The notes beneath the pieces were generated by a model that saw nothing but the letters and a program-made list of their open reading frames with translations, did not search any database and was not told the origin of the DNA. Shown piece by piece: positions 46,265 through 54,645 of a stretch of DNA of 64,000 bases; within the stretch, counting starts at the first letter, position 1, and the number at the start of each line of letters is the position of its first letter. A program made the position numbers and the translations under genes. This DNA comes from Brevundimonas mediterranea (GTDB taxonomy: Bacteria > Pseudomonadota > Alphaproteobacteria > Caulobacterales > Caulobacteraceae), in assembly GCF_014196125.1 (NCBI RefSeq), contig NZ_JACIDA010000001.1, positions 1,240,001 to 1,304,000 on the forward strand, in the 5' to 3' direction.

Positions 46265-46716
46265 CCCAGCACTCTATCCTTCAGATCGACGCCCGCCGGA
46301 GGGAGGGCGCACCAGGTCGCGCCCGGAAACCGACGACGGCGACGCGCGATAAAATCATACAGCCGGTCACGAATGAACCGAGGCGCGATGCGCCCGACGC
46401 TCGCCCAACGATAAGGCGCGGGCAGTTGGGCGACGATGGCCAGCACGGCGTCGGAGCGTTCGCGCGCCACGCCGTCCTGGATCAGCAGCATGGTCGCCGG
46501 ATCCTGGGGATCAACGCCGTAATGCGTCAAAAGCGACTGCCCCAAGGCCGATTGCGTCGGCGCCAGCCGGAATACGCCGGCCCCGTCGGTCTTCAGGATC
46601 TTGCGCGCCGAGCCGGAGCAGAGCGCGCAATCGCCGTCGAACAGAACCAGGGGGCGGTCGTCCGGGAAGGCCGGAACGGCGAGATCCTCACGATAGCTGT
46701 AAGGCCCCCGCCCCAT
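46261..46716 (-). CDS. DCC-family (DUF393) thiol-disulfide protein
   Basis: A 151-residue protein with the DCC signature LVLFDGDCALCSGSARKILKTD near residue 24, a thioredoxin-like CxxC family. It continues with ILKTDGAGVFRLAPTQS, TMLLIQDG and PYRWASVGRIAPRFIRDRLYDFIARRR. Likely a membrane-associated thiol oxidoreductase; the real substrate is unknown. First gene of a three-gene operon joined by 4-base overlaps with the epimerase-DoxX and DUF2269 genes. It lies downstream of ssb. Confidence 0.88.
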   Translation of the reverse strand: MGRGPYSYREDLAVPAFPDDRPLVLFDGDCALCSGSARKILKTDGAGVFRLAPTQSALGQSLLTHYGVDPQDPATMLLIQDGVARERSDAVLAIVAQLPAPYRWASVGRIAPRFIRDRLYDFIARRRRRFPGATWCALPPAGVDLKDRVLG

Positions 46717-46734
46717 GGTTGGTTCGGATCGACC

Positions 46735-47241
46735 TTAGAACGGAATGTCGTCGTTCAGGTCGTAGCTCTCCTTGGGCCCGCTCGGCTTGTTGGCGCCGCC
46801 GGTGGAGAAGCCCGAGGAATAGTCGTCGTCGCCGCGACCACCACCGCCGCCGCCGCCGTAACCGCCACCTTGCGAGGCGCCGCCTTCCGCACGGCCGCCC
46901 AGCATGGTCAGTTCACCCTTGAAGCGGCTGACCACGATCTCGGTCGAATATTTCTCGACGCCCTGCTGATCGGTCCATTTGCGGGTCTGGAGCGCGCCCT
47001 CGATATAGACGGTCGATCCCTTCTTCACATAGTTCTCCACCACCTTGACGATGTTGTCGTTGAAGATGACGACCCGGTGCCACTCGGTCTTTTCCTTGCG
47101 CTCGCCCGAGGACTTGTCGCGCCAGGTTTCCGAGGTCGCGATCGACAGGTTGGCGATACGGTCGCCGTTCGGCATCGACCGGATTTCGGGATCGCGGCCC
47201 AGATTGCCGACCAGAATGACCTTGTTGACGCTGCCCGCCAT
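46735..47241 (-). CDS. ssb: single-stranded DNA-binding protein
   Basis: A 168-residue SSB: OB-fold residues 1-110 ([59 protein letters not shown]), a glycine-rich linker, and the conserved acidic tip DLNDDIPF that recruits repair proteins. It coats ssDNA in replication and repair. A GTTC-N7-GTTC box lies 134 bp upstream, indicating LexA control, as for ssb in other alphaproteobacteria. Confidence 0.97.
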   Translation of the reverse strand: MAGSVNKVILVGNLGRDPEIRSMPNGDRIANLSIATSETWRDKSSGERKEKTEWHRVVIFNDNIVKVVENYVKKGSTVYIEGALQTRKWTDQQGVEKYSTEIVVSRFKGELTMLGGRAEGGASQGGGYGGGGGGGRGDDDYSSGFSTGGANKPSGPKESYDLNDDIPF

Positions 47242-47374
47242 GGAAACTTCTTTCTCGTAGGGAGCGGCGAGTCCCTCGCCCGCTCCGTAATTCAGCCGGA
47301 TGTCTTAGAGCCGCCGCCAGTCACCGCCAGCCGCATTCGACATCAGACCCGCCAAATCGGTGGATTAACGAAAT

Positions 47375-47389
47375 GTTCCACCTTTGTTC
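47375..47389 (-). promoter_or_regulatory. LexA (SOS) box upstream of ssb
   Basis: GTTC-CACCTTT-GTTC, an exact match to the alphaproteobacterial LexA site GTTC-N7-GTTC. It lies between ssb, which reads away from it, and the 3' end of the lipoprotein gene at 47426, so ssb is the target. Confidence 0.8.
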
Positions 47390-47425
47390 ACGTCACGCAA
47401 GTCTCTTCTACGACCGGCCGGAGCC

Positions 47426-47851
47426 CTACTTCGTTTCGGGGGGCGGGGCGGCGATCGCGATCGGGCGCCCCGTCTCGTCACGCTGGATGGCGCCGGGAAT
47501 AGCTAGGCGGCCGTCGCCGGTCCGGGCCATGGCGAAGAAACGGCTGCCCGTCAGGCTCTTGCCGAATTTCACGCCTTCGCGGTCGACGAAGATGAAGCGG
47601 CCCTGATAGGCGCCCGCGACCTCCTGGTTCGAGCCGCCCATGCGCAGGAAGCGCAAACGCATCTCTTCCAGCTGGCCGGCGCACAGTTCGATCTGGGTGA
47701 CGTTCTCACCCATCTTCTGCAGGCGCGGCGGCTGACCCTCCGGGGTGGCGACGAAATAGCAGACGCCCGGCTCGAACTCGAACTTCGGCTGGTTGCTGCA
47801 CGCCGCCAGGACGGCGGCGACGGCGATGGCGGAAACAGCGAAGACGCGCAT
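47426..47851 (-). CDS. hypothetical lipoprotein, 141 residues
   Basis: An exported lipoprotein: MRVFAVSAIAVAAVLAAC puts the lipidated cysteine at residue 18. The mature domain is beta-rich (FEPGVCYFVATPEGQPPRLQKMGENVTQIELCAGQLEEMRLRFL) with two cysteines that may pair, and ends in a Pro-rich tail. The start shares one base with the upstream stop (TGATG), so the two genes are coupled. Family not recognised. Confidence 0.75.
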   Translation of the reverse strand: MRVFAVSAIAVAAVLAACSNQPKFEFEPGVCYFVATPEGQPPRLQKMGENVTQIELCAGQLEEMRLRFLRMGGSNQEVAGAYQGRFIFVDREGVKFGKSLTGSRFFAMARTGDGRLAIPGAIQRDETGRPIAIAAPPPETK

Positions 47852-48531
47852 CAGTTCAGACCCGGGAATTGGCAGTTGCGGTCCTGCTCCGCCAGGGTGC
47901 GGAAACGGCTGTTGTCGCCCGACTGTTCCACACGACGCGGGACGAGGCGAAGCGTCGTGTCGCCCCAGCGGCCGTACTGGGCGTCGCCGGGACGGACGCA
48001 GGTTCCGGCGTACAGGGCCTGGACGCAGGCGTTCAGGCTCATGCCGCTGGACAGGACACGCCAGTCGGACCCGCTGTGGCGCAGGCACTGGGCGCCGGCG
48101 GACGGCGCGGGCGCCGGATTGCTGGGCGCGGCGGCGCCCTGAGCCGGACTCGGCAGGGGATCGGCCTGGGCCATCTCGACCGGCGGCAGTTCCGGCGGCG
48201 GGGCGAAGGCGGCGGTGGGAGCGGCCGCCAGGGCGCCCGTCTCGTCGATGCCGACATCCAGGGCGTCCGTCGCCAGGCCGTTGCGTTGGGCGCAGACAGC
48301 CAGGGTCGCCATGCCCACGAACTGGCCGTCCACGAAGCAGCGCAACTCGCGCGTCGGCTCCAGCGTCGGGGCGTCGGCCAGGTCGACGGTCAGACCGCCC
48401 CTCGCGGCCGGCGGGGCTTCCGGCGTCTTGTCGCCGCCACCGGTGAAGATAAGCGCCAGCACCACGGCGGCGATGATCACCAGACCTGCGCCGATGGCGA
48501 TGATGACGCGATTGTCGTTCGGAAGGGCCAT
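47851..48531 (-). CDS. single-pass membrane protein with exported Cys-rich domain
   Basis: A 226-residue protein with one N-terminal membrane anchor (about residues 12-32, IIAIGAGLVIIAAVVLALIF). An extracytoplasmic chain follows, with a Pro/Ala-rich middle and two cysteine-containing lobes: ELRCFVDGQFVGMATLAVCAQRNG, and QCLRHSGSDWRVLSSGMSLNACVQALYAGTCVRPGD ... QDRNC. The spaced cysteines suggest disulfides. It is coupled to the lipoprotein gene after it. The ATG at 48531 is preferred; a TTG at 48546 is possible. No family recognised. Confidence 0.7.
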   Translation of the reverse strand: MALPNDNRVIIAIGAGLVIIAAVVLALIFTGGGDKTPEAPPAARGGLTVDLADAPTLEPTRELRCFVDGQFVGMATLAVCAQRNGLATDALDVGIDETGALAAAPTAAFAPPPELPPVEMAQADPLPSPAQGAAAPSNPAPAPSAGAQCLRHSGSDWRVLSSGMSLNACVQALYAGTCVRPGDAQYGRWGDTTLRLVPRRVEQSGDNSRFRTLAEQDRNCQFPGLN

Positions 48532-48610
48532 AGGGGGCTTTCGCAACTGAGGCGCCCAATAACCCGGAACGGGCGCCGGGCGTCAACCGCCTAGGCGCCC
48601 ATGACGCCGA

Positions 48611-51316
48611 TCAGACCGACAGGCGGCTCAGCGCGGCCTGGAAGTTGGCGAGTTGGGTCTGGTAGTAGGCGCTTGATGAACCTTTTCCGGTCTGGGTATT
48701 GGTGATCGTGCCGGTCGAGGGCGCCAGCGACTTGTAGGCGGACCGAACGGCCGTCATCGCCTGGGCGATGCCCTCGTTCGCCGCCTTGATCGAGGCCGGA
48801 TCGTTCAGGTTCAACAGGGTCGACAGATTCAGACCGAAGGTCTTTGGCGCATCCTTGTCCGGCTTGACGGGGCTGACGAAGCCGGGGGTCAATCCCAGGG
48901 CCGCCAGGGCGTCCTTGCCGACTGCGCCAGACGAAATGATGGCGCCCTCCCGGTTCGCCGCCGTGGATATCTGCAGCCGCTGGGTAACGGGTACGGCCTT
49001 CAGGTCCGTCACCACCTTGGCGTCCAGCTGGCGGCCCGAGGCGTTCACGATCTTCTTGGCCAGAGTCTCCAGCGTGTCCTTGGCCTCGATCGTCACGGTG
49101 ACGGCCCGCCCGCCGCCTGCCGGCGAAATGCTGAACTGATCCCCGACCCGCGCGGCGGTCCCGATCGTCAGCAGCTTGGAGTCCGCCTGCATGATCTCGC
49201 CCTGCGGCAGCCCCAGCCGGTCCAGCACGCTGGAACCGCCTGCGGCGAAGCTCAGACTGGTCGGTTTGGCCTGGTCGTCAGCGGCGCGCCAGGTCTTGTT
49301 CTGGTCCACCGCGCCTGTCGCCAGGTCGATACGCGCCAGATAGCCCTGGGTCGGACTGTCCTTGGTCGCGCCCTCGGCGCGGTTCGTGCCGGTGATCCAG
49401 ACCTTGCCGTTCTTGATTTCGACATCGGCGGCGGTGTCGTCGCCCGCCCCGCCGAAATAGGTCAGCCGGTCGCTGCCCGACGCCTGAAGATCGGCCGACA
49501 GGGTGGCGACGAACACGTCCTTGCCGCCGGCGTGGGCGTTGGTCACCGTGCCGATGTCCAGCGCGCCGTTATCGGTATGGCCGGTCACGACGACCTTGCC
49601 GTTTTCCACCGATACGCCCGCGATTTCACCGCTGGCGTAGCCCAGGTCGCGAGTCGAGGCCAAGGTCGGCACACCCTCTGCATTGAGGGTGAAGCGCCGG
49701 ACGATGGCCTTTCCGTTCTCGACCCCGGCCGTATAGAGGTCTGAACCGGACACCGTCATCGCCTGGACGGAATCGTCGCCGGCGCCGCCGAACTGCAAGG
49801 TGGAGACATTCACCCCGGCGATCGGCCCGGTCACGGTCAGGGGCTTTTCCTGGAAGGTCTGTAGATAGGAATCCCATCCGCCCAGGGCCACGGTCCCCGA
49901 CATGGCCGATTTGGACCGTCCCGCCACATACACTACGCCGTTGGCGCCGAAACTGACCTCCGTCGCCTCGTCGGCGGCCTTGGCGCCTCGACGCTGGGTC
50001 CACAGTTCCTTGCCGGAGTCATCGAAAAGCGTGACGAAACTGTCGGCGGTCGTGGCGCTGTCGCCGCTCTTGCCCGGCACCAGCGCCCCTGTGACCGAAC
50101 CGGCCAGGGCCACACGTCCTTCGCCGTCGATGGCGATGGAGAAGCCGTTCGCGCTGGACGCCGCCCCCAACAGCTTGGTCTGCATCAGGTTGCCGGCGGA
50201 ATCATACTTCATCAGGGCGACGTCGCGCGTGCCCTTGATCGGCTGGGCTGCGTCGCCGGCCTTCAGATCGGCCACGACCCAGATCGAACCGTCCGGAGCC
50301 ACGGCGCTGGCTCGCACCGCCTCGACGCCGTCGGGCATCTCGGTATGCCCGACCCGGCCCTCGACCCAGAAGGGATCGTTTACGCCCTGCTGCGCGGCGG
50401 GCGCAGCGCCGCCGTCGGCCTGGAACTTCAATATCTGTCCCGCGCCGGCCTTGCCGACGCCCTGGGTCACATAGACGGCGTCGGACGTATCGACCGCCGC
50501 GAAACTGACCTTCTCGCCCGCACCGCCCGTGACCTTCAGAGCCCACTGGTCCGGCCCGGCCGGCAGGGTGATGGTCTTGTCGCCGGACTTGATCGTCTTG
50601 GGCTCCGCGGGGATGTATTGCGTCCCTACCCGCGTCGCGACGCCGGCCGCCTCCAGCTTGCCGTTCATATAGTTGACGACATTGACCATCGACCGTTCGG
50701 TGGAGCCCATCTCGGACAGGTCCATGGCGACGGTCTGGCTTCCGGTCTCGGTCTTGGCCGTTATCGAGAACTTGACGTCGCCTTCGAACGCGGCGACCGG
50801 GCTTGTGGCGACGCCCTGGTGAAGCGGTGCGGTCGTGAAGGTCGTCGGCGCCCGCTCCAGCGCATAGCCGGTCTTGACTTTGGTCTGGGACACGCCCTGC
50901 ACCAGGCGGACGTCCTCGAAGTCGGCGGTCTTAAGATAGGCCGACATCTCGGCCAATCCCTCGCTGAAGCGTTTCGACACCTGCGCGGCTTCCGCAGCCG
51001 TCAATCCCTTGACGCCCGCGCGATCCGCCAGGGCGCTGAGGCTGTTCAGTCCCTGATAAAGGGCGAACATCTTGCGATAGTCGCTGGACGCGCCCGACAG
51101 GTCCAGTTCGACCGAACCTTCGTTGATGATGTTTCGTCCCGCCAGGGCCGCCCGCACCAGCTCGCTGGCCTTGGGCGCAGTCGCCGACGCGGTCGAAGCC
51201 CACGGCGCCGTGGGCTGGGTCTTCTTTGGCTTAGCTGCAGGCGTGTTTGAGCCGATCAGCGACCCGGTGTCCGTCGTGATCCCGTAGAGACCCAGCAGAT
51301 AGCTGTTGTTTATCAT
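48611..51316 (-). CDS. flaEY: FlaEY-like flagellar filament regulatory protein
   Basis: A 901-residue protein at the end of the flagellin cluster, the position of flaEY in Caulobacter crescentus, where it is needed for normal flagellin use. No signal peptide. The N-terminal 130 residues are helical (YRKMFALYQGLNSLSALADRAGVKGLTAAEAAQVSKRFSEGLAEM). The middle carries repeated SBBP/propeller-like units (FGGAGDDSVQAMTVSG, FGGAGDDTAADVEIKNG). Near residues 715-800 is a flagellin/hook-type insertion domain (ISPAGGGRAVTVTIEAKDTLETLAKKIVNAS). It starts 62 bp after a flagellin stop. Identity by position and layout. Confidence 0.8.
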   Translation of the reverse strand: MINNSYLLGLYGITTDTGSLIGSNTPAAKPKKTQPTAPWASTASATAPKASELVRAALAGRNIINEGSVELDLSGASSDYRKMFALYQGLNSLSALADRAGVKGLTAAEAAQVSKRFSEGLAEMSAYLKTADFEDVRLVQGVSQTKVKTGYALERAPTTFTTAPLHQGVATSPVAAFEGDVKFSITAKTETGSQTVAMDLSEMGSTERSMVNVVNYMNGKLEAAGVATRVGTQYIPAEPKTIKSGDKTITLPAGPDQWALKVTGGAGEKVSFAAVDTSDAVYVTQGVGKAGAGQILKFQADGGAAPAAQQGVNDPFWVEGRVGHTEMPDGVEAVRASAVAPDGSIWVVADLKAGDAAQPIKGTRDVALMKYDSAGNLMQTKLLGAASSANGFSIAIDGEGRVALAGSVTGALVPGKSGDSATTADSFVTLFDDSGKELWTQRRGAKAADEATEVSFGANGVVYVAGRSKSAMSGTVALGGWDSYLQTFQEKPLTVTGPIAGVNVSTLQFGGAGDDSVQAMTVSGSDLYTAGVENGKAIVRRFTLNAEGVPTLASTRDLGYASGEIAGVSVENGKVVVTGHTDNGALDIGTVTNAHAGGKDVFVATLSADLQASGSDRLTYFGGAGDDTAADVEIKNGKVWITGTNRAEGATKDSPTQGYLARIDLATGAVDQNKTWRAADDQAKPTSLSFAAGGSSVLDRLGLPQGEIMQADSKLLTIGTAARVGDQFSISPAGGGRAVTVTIEAKDTLETLAKKIVNASGRQLDAKVVTDLKAVPVTQRLQISTAANREGAIISSGAVGKDALAALGLTPGFVSPVKPDKDAPKTFGLNLSTLLNLNDPASIKAANEGIAQAMTAVRSAYKSLAPSTGTITNTQTGKGSSSAYYQTQLANFQAALSRLSV

Positions 51317-51378
51317 CTCACATGGCTCCGGCGATTACAGTGCGGCCGAGCCCGATAACGAAGTCTTAAGCCGCGGCG

Positions 51379-52296
51379 TCAGTTCTTAAACAGCGACAGG
51401 ATCATCTGCGGCGCCTGGTTGGCGATCGACAGGGCCTGGACGCCGAGCTGTTGCTGCACCTGCAGGGCCTGGAGACGGGCGCTTTCCTTGGCCAGGTCGG
51501 CGTCGACCAGATTGCCGATGCCGGCTTCCAGCGAGTCCGAAAGCTTGCCGACATAGGTGGTGTGGCGTTCGATCTGCTTGGCCTGCGCCCCCAGTTCGGA
51601 CAGTCGTGAACTGGCCACCGAGATGGCGTCGTCGATCCGCTGCAGCGCGAACTTGGCTTTTTCCTGGGTGAGCAGATCAGGGGCGGCGTTCAGCAGGGTC
51701 TCGTTTTCCGGCGTGCCGGCATTGTCGGTCCAGGCGTCGATCGCCGCAGTCGCCTTGTTCGAGTCATACGAGTTGGCCGCCAGGCCCAGGCCGACAAGCG
51801 TCAGATTCTGACGCTTCATCGCAATGGTTTCATTGCCGTCCGCACTCGCCAGGAACGTCATGTCGGTCGTGGCGGCGCCGTCGAGAATATTGGCCCCGTC
51901 GAAGATGGCGTTGTCGGCGAAGGACTGCACCGACTTCAACAGCGCCTGGAATTCCTGGTCATAGGAGGCGCGCGTCGCGGTGCTCTGGCTAGGATCGGCT
52001 GCAGCGGTCGCCTTCTGCTTCATTTCCAGCAGAATGTCCGAGATCTGTTCGCCTGCGGCCAGAGAGACGTCGGCGATCGAGGTCGCCCGGTTCAGGCTGG
52101 TCGTGACGGCTTCCAGAGACCCCTTGTCGGCGCGCTGTCCCTGGGCGACAGCCCATACGGCGGCGTTGTCCTTGGCGCCCTGGACCTTCAGGCCCGTATT
52201 CACCCGGCTCTGCGTCGACGCCAGCTGGTCGCTGGTGCGGTTCAGATTTTGCAGGGCGATCATCGCCGAGGTATTGGTGTGGATGCTGGTGGTCAT
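51379..52296 (-). CDS. flagellin, divergent (FljJ-like)
   Basis: A 305-residue flagellin. N-terminal D0/D1 MTTSIHTNTSAMIALQNLNRTSDQLASTQSRVNTGLKV, a central variable part of about 110 residues, and C-terminal D1/D0 ending LGVQALSIANQAPQMILSLFKN. It is the most distant of the seven flagellins here: longer, with a different tail (NQAPQ for NSASQ), and without the CGCC-AAAAU-GGCG start-codon hairpin. By position between flaEY and flaG it corresponds to the FljJ type, the flagellin nearest the hook in Caulobacter. Its leader holds two inverted TTAACCAT elements. Confidence 0.92.
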   Translation of the reverse strand: MTTSIHTNTSAMIALQNLNRTSDQLASTQSRVNTGLKVQGAKDNAAVWAVAQGQRADKGSLEAVTTSLNRATSIADVSLAAGEQISDILLEMKQKATAAADPSQSTATRASYDQEFQALLKSVQSFADNAIFDGANILDGAATTDMTFLASADGNETIAMKRQNLTLVGLGLAANSYDSNKATAAIDAWTDNAGTPENETLLNAAPDLLTQEKAKFALQRIDDAISVASSRLSELGAQAKQIERHTTYVGKLSDSLEAGIGNLVDADLAKESARLQALQVQQQLGVQALSIANQAPQMILSLFKN

Positions 52297-52331
52297 GGCT
52301 TCAAGCCCCGGACGTTCTGTTCCCTGCAGGA

Positions 52332-52360
52332 TTAACCATGAGTCGTGAGCGTATGGTTAA
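52332..52360. promoter_or_regulatory. paired TTAACCAT elements upstream of FljJ-like flagellin
   Basis: TTAACCAT (52332-52339) and ATGGTTAA (52353-52360): a perfect 8-bp inverted repeat with 13 bases between, 35-64 bp before the flagellin start. TTAACCAT is a CtrA half-site form described for Caulobacter. A full TTAA-N7-TTAA is not present. Confidence 0.5.
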
Positions 52361-52430
52361 CGACGGAGAAAGCATGTTTGCGCCGCCCGGCAAGCCGGCG
52401 ACGTTGGGTTCGCTTGACTGAAAGGCCTCG

Positions 52431-52727
52431 CTAGATCGAGGTCTTCAGCAGATTTCCGCCCTTGTAGTCCGGGTCCTTGGCCAGATCCTGAACCACCTCT
52501 CGCGGCAGTTTCAGCACCACCTGACCTGTTACCGGGTCGCTGACCGTATAGATGTAACGGCCGTTTTCAGCCGTCTCGATGGTCAGGCGGTAGTTGCTGG
52601 ACTCGCCCTTTTCCTCGACTGCGGTCTTTGGCGACTGCGGCTTGGCTGGAGGCGAATAGGCTGCGAGGTCGGTGTTTTCGGAAGCAAAAATCCTTACCGG
52701 CGGTACGCTCGCGACATTGTCTACCAT
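52431..52727 (-). CDS. flaG: FlaG-family flagellar protein
   Basis: A 98-residue FlaG-like protein. The family block is SNYRLTIETAENGRYIYTVSDPVTGQVVLKLPREVVQDLAKD, after a variable N-terminus. FlaG proteins affect filament length or assembly in other bacteria. It lies between the divergent flagellin and the six-flagellin array, with GAGGAG four bases before its ATG. A terminator-like hairpin separates it from the flagellin upstream, so it may have its own promoter. Confidence 0.85.
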   Translation of the reverse strand: MVDNVASVPPVRIFASENTDLAAYSPPAKPQSPKTAVEEKGESSNYRLTIETAENGRYIYTVSDPVTGQVVLKLPREVVQDLAKDPDYKGGNLLKTSI

Positions 52728-52778
52728 GGCTCCTCGCGCGGATGGACCGCGCCCTTCTAGGTTTGAAAGAGAGCGAAG

Positions 52779-52806
52779 GGTCGGAACGGCGAAAACCGTC
52801 CCGACC
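52779..52806 (-). terminator. hairpin after flagellin at 52815
   Basis: On the minus strand GGTCGG-g-ACGG, loop TTTTCG, CCGT-t-CCGACC: 10 pairs with one mismatch, nine bases after the stop of the last flagellin of the array. Confidence 0.55.
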
Positions 52807-52814
52807 GATCAGTC

Positions 52815-53612
52815 TTAACGGAACAGGCTCAGCAGCGTCTGGCTGGCCGAGTTGGCGATCGACAGCGCCTGCACGCCCAGCTGTTGCTTGGTTTGCAGGG
52901 CCGTCAGCTTGGCGCTTTCCTTGGCCAGGTCGGCGTCCACCAGATTGCCCACGCCGGCTTCAAGAGCGTCCTGAAGCTTGTTGACGAAGGTGATGCTGCG
53001 TCCCAGCGACTTCGATTTGGTGCCGAAATCGGACAGGACGCTGGTGAAGGCGGTGATGGCCGAGTCGACCGTGGCCACGATGGTGGCCGCGTCGCCGGCC
53101 ACAGCCGTCGTCGTGGTCGCTACCGCAGTGTCCGCACCTGCAATGGCCTTCAGCGTGTAGGAGGTCGAAGAACCGGTCTGCACGGTGATGGCGGCAGCGT
53201 TCGCCTTGTACAGGTTGACGCCGTCGAAGGTGGCGCCTCCCAGTGCGCTGGCGATTTCCGTGCCGATGGCGTTGTATTCCGCCAGATACGAAGTCTGGGC
53301 GGCGCCGGTCGACCCGGCGATGCTGACCGCCAGGCCCTTCTGTTCTTCCAGCGCGCTCGTGATCGTATCGCCGGCGGCCAAGGCCACATCGACGATCGAT
53401 TGACCGCGCTGGATCGAGCTGCGGACCGCGTCCTGCGACGCGGCGGCTGCACGTTGCGACGTGGCGATCGAGAAGATCGCCCCGCTGTCCTTGGCCGACG
53501 AGACCTTCATGCCGGTGTTGATGCGGTTTTGAGTCCGCTCCAGCTCCGAGCTGGTCTTGTTCAGGTTTTGCAGCGCGATGGCCGCGCCGTAGTTCGTATT
53601 GATGCTCGCCAT
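52815..53612 (-). CDS. flagellin, array member 6 of 6
   Basis: A 265-residue flagellin with near-invariant ends shared by the array (N-terminus MASINTNYGAAIALQNLNKTSSELERTQNRINTGMKV; C-terminus LGVQALSIANSASQTLLSLFR). The short variable centre (about residues 125-180) is Thr/Ala/Val-rich. Its helix segment RAAAASQDAVRSSIQRGQSIVDVA is intermediate between the two classes of its neighbours. Exported by the flagellar type III system and polymerised in the filament. The leader at 53607-53675 carries the three A-loop hairpins. Last gene of the array in transcription order. Confidence 0.97.
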   Translation of the reverse strand: MASINTNYGAAIALQNLNKTSSELERTQNRINTGMKVSSAKDSGAIFSIATSQRAAAASQDAVRSSIQRGQSIVDVALAAGDTITSALEEQKGLAVSIAGSTGAAQTSYLAEYNAIGTEIASALGGATFDGVNLYKANAAAITVQTGSSTSYTLKAIAGADTAVATTTTAVAGDAATIVATVDSAITAFTSVLSDFGTKSKSLGRSITFVNKLQDALEAGVGNLVDADLAKESAKLTALQTKQQLGVQALSIANSASQTLLSLFR

Positions 53613-53675
53613 TTTGGCGTTCCTTCTTCACTTCGTGATGGCCGGCGCCGTTTTGGCGACGGGAGCGTTTTGCTC
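53607..53675 (-). promoter_or_regulatory. triple A-loop hairpin leader of flagellin 52815
   Basis: In transcription order: GAGC-AAAAC-GCTC (53663-53675), CGCC-AAAAC-GGCG (53646-53658), a small TCAC-GAA-GTGA stem, AAGGA, then CGCC-AAAAT-GGCG (53607-53619), whose loop contains the start codon. Confidence 0.75.
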
Positions 53676-53691
53676 GGGGTTCAAGACCTAT

Positions 53692-53717
53692 GGCCCGGTC
53701 GTCGAGACGACCGGGCC
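53692..53717. terminator. perfect 12-bp intercistronic stem
   Basis: GGCCCGGTCGTC, GA, GACGACCGGGCC between flagellins 53726 and 52815, without a T-run on either strand. It may protect a processed 3' end or terminate weakly. Equivalent stems are at 54612-54637, 55469-55494 and 56395-56420, each with one mismatch. Confidence 0.55.
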
Positions 53718-53725
53718 TCCGGGCC

Positions 53726-54532
53726 TTAGCGGAAGAGGCTCAGCAGCGTTTGGCTGGCCGAGTTGGCGATCGACAGCGCCTGCACGCCCAGCTGTTGCTT
53801 GGTTTGCAGAGCCGTCAGCTTGGCGCTTTCCTTGGCCAGGTCGGCGTCCACCAGATTGCCGACACCGGCTTCAATCGAGTCCTGAAGCTTGTTGGTGAAG
53901 GTGATGCTGCGGCCCAGCGACTTGGACTGGGTGCCCAGGGTCGAAAGGGCGCCGGTGACAGCCGTGATGGCGGCGTCGACGTTGGCGGTCGTGTACTGAG
54001 CGACCGTGCCTGCGGTGAAATAACCCAGCTCCGTATTGGCGCTGAGGGCTGCCGCCGTACCCAAAACCTTGGTGTCGGATGCACCCGTTCCAGTCCGGAC
54101 CGTAGTGGTCGCACCGGAAGCGGTGTTCAGCAGGTTGACACCGTCAAAGCTCGCGCCGGCCAGAGCACTGTTAATTTCCGTACCCAGGGCCGTGAACTCG
54201 GCTTGGTAGGACGTCAGTGCAGCGCCGGTGGATCCGGCGATGCTGACCGCGAGGCCCTTCATCTCTTCCAGAGCGGAAGTGATGGTGTCGCCGGCGGCCA
54301 GGGCCACATCGACCATCGATTGACCGCGTTGCATGGAGCTGCGGACCGCGTCTTGAGCGGAAGCGTTCGCCCGTTGACCCGTAGCGATCGAGAAGATCGC
54401 GCCACTGTCCTTGGCCGACGAGACCTTCATGCCGGTGTTGATGCGGTTTTGAGTCCGCTCCAGCTCCGAGCTGGTCTTGTTCAGGTTTTGCAGCGCGATG
54501 GCCGCACCGTAGTTCGTATTGATGCTCGCCAT
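53726..54532 (-). CDS. flagellin, array member 5 (type A)
   Basis: A 268-residue flagellin of the array with the type A helix RANASAQDAVRSSMQRGQSMVDVA and a variable centre including TTVRTGTGASDTKVLGTAAALSANTELGYF. It is a close copy of the flagellin at 55503: same class, with most changes confined to the centre. With the type B gene at 54646 it forms one copy of a two-gene unit of about 1.78 kb. Secreted filament subunit. Leader hairpins lie at 54527-54595. No sigma-54 promoter is visible in its 113 bp upstream gap. Confidence 0.97.
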   Translation of the reverse strand: MASINTNYGAAIALQNLNKTSSELERTQNRINTGMKVSSAKDSGAIFSIATGQRANASAQDAVRSSMQRGQSMVDVALAAGDTITSALEEMKGLAVSIAGSTGAALTSYQAEFTALGTEINSALAGASFDGVNLLNTASGATTTVRTGTGASDTKVLGTAAALSANTELGYFTAGTVAQYTTANVDAAITAVTGALSTLGTQSKSLGRSITFTNKLQDSIEAGVGNLVDADLAKESAKLTALQTKQQLGVQALSIANSASQTLLSLFR

Positions 54533-54595
54533 TTTGGCGTTCCTTCTTCACTTCGTGATGGCCGGTGCCGTTTTGGCGCCGGGAGCGTTTTGCTC
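54527..54595 (-). promoter_or_regulatory. triple A-loop hairpin leader of flagellin 53726
   Basis: GAGC-AAAAC-GCTC (54583-54595), GGCGCC-AAAAC-GGCACC (54564-54580, six pairs with one G-U), and the start-codon hairpin CGCC-AAAAT-GGCG (54527-54539). Confidence 0.75.
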
Positions 54596-54645
54596 GGGGT
54601 TCAAGACCTATGGCCCGGCCGTCGAAACGACCGGGCCTCCGGGCC

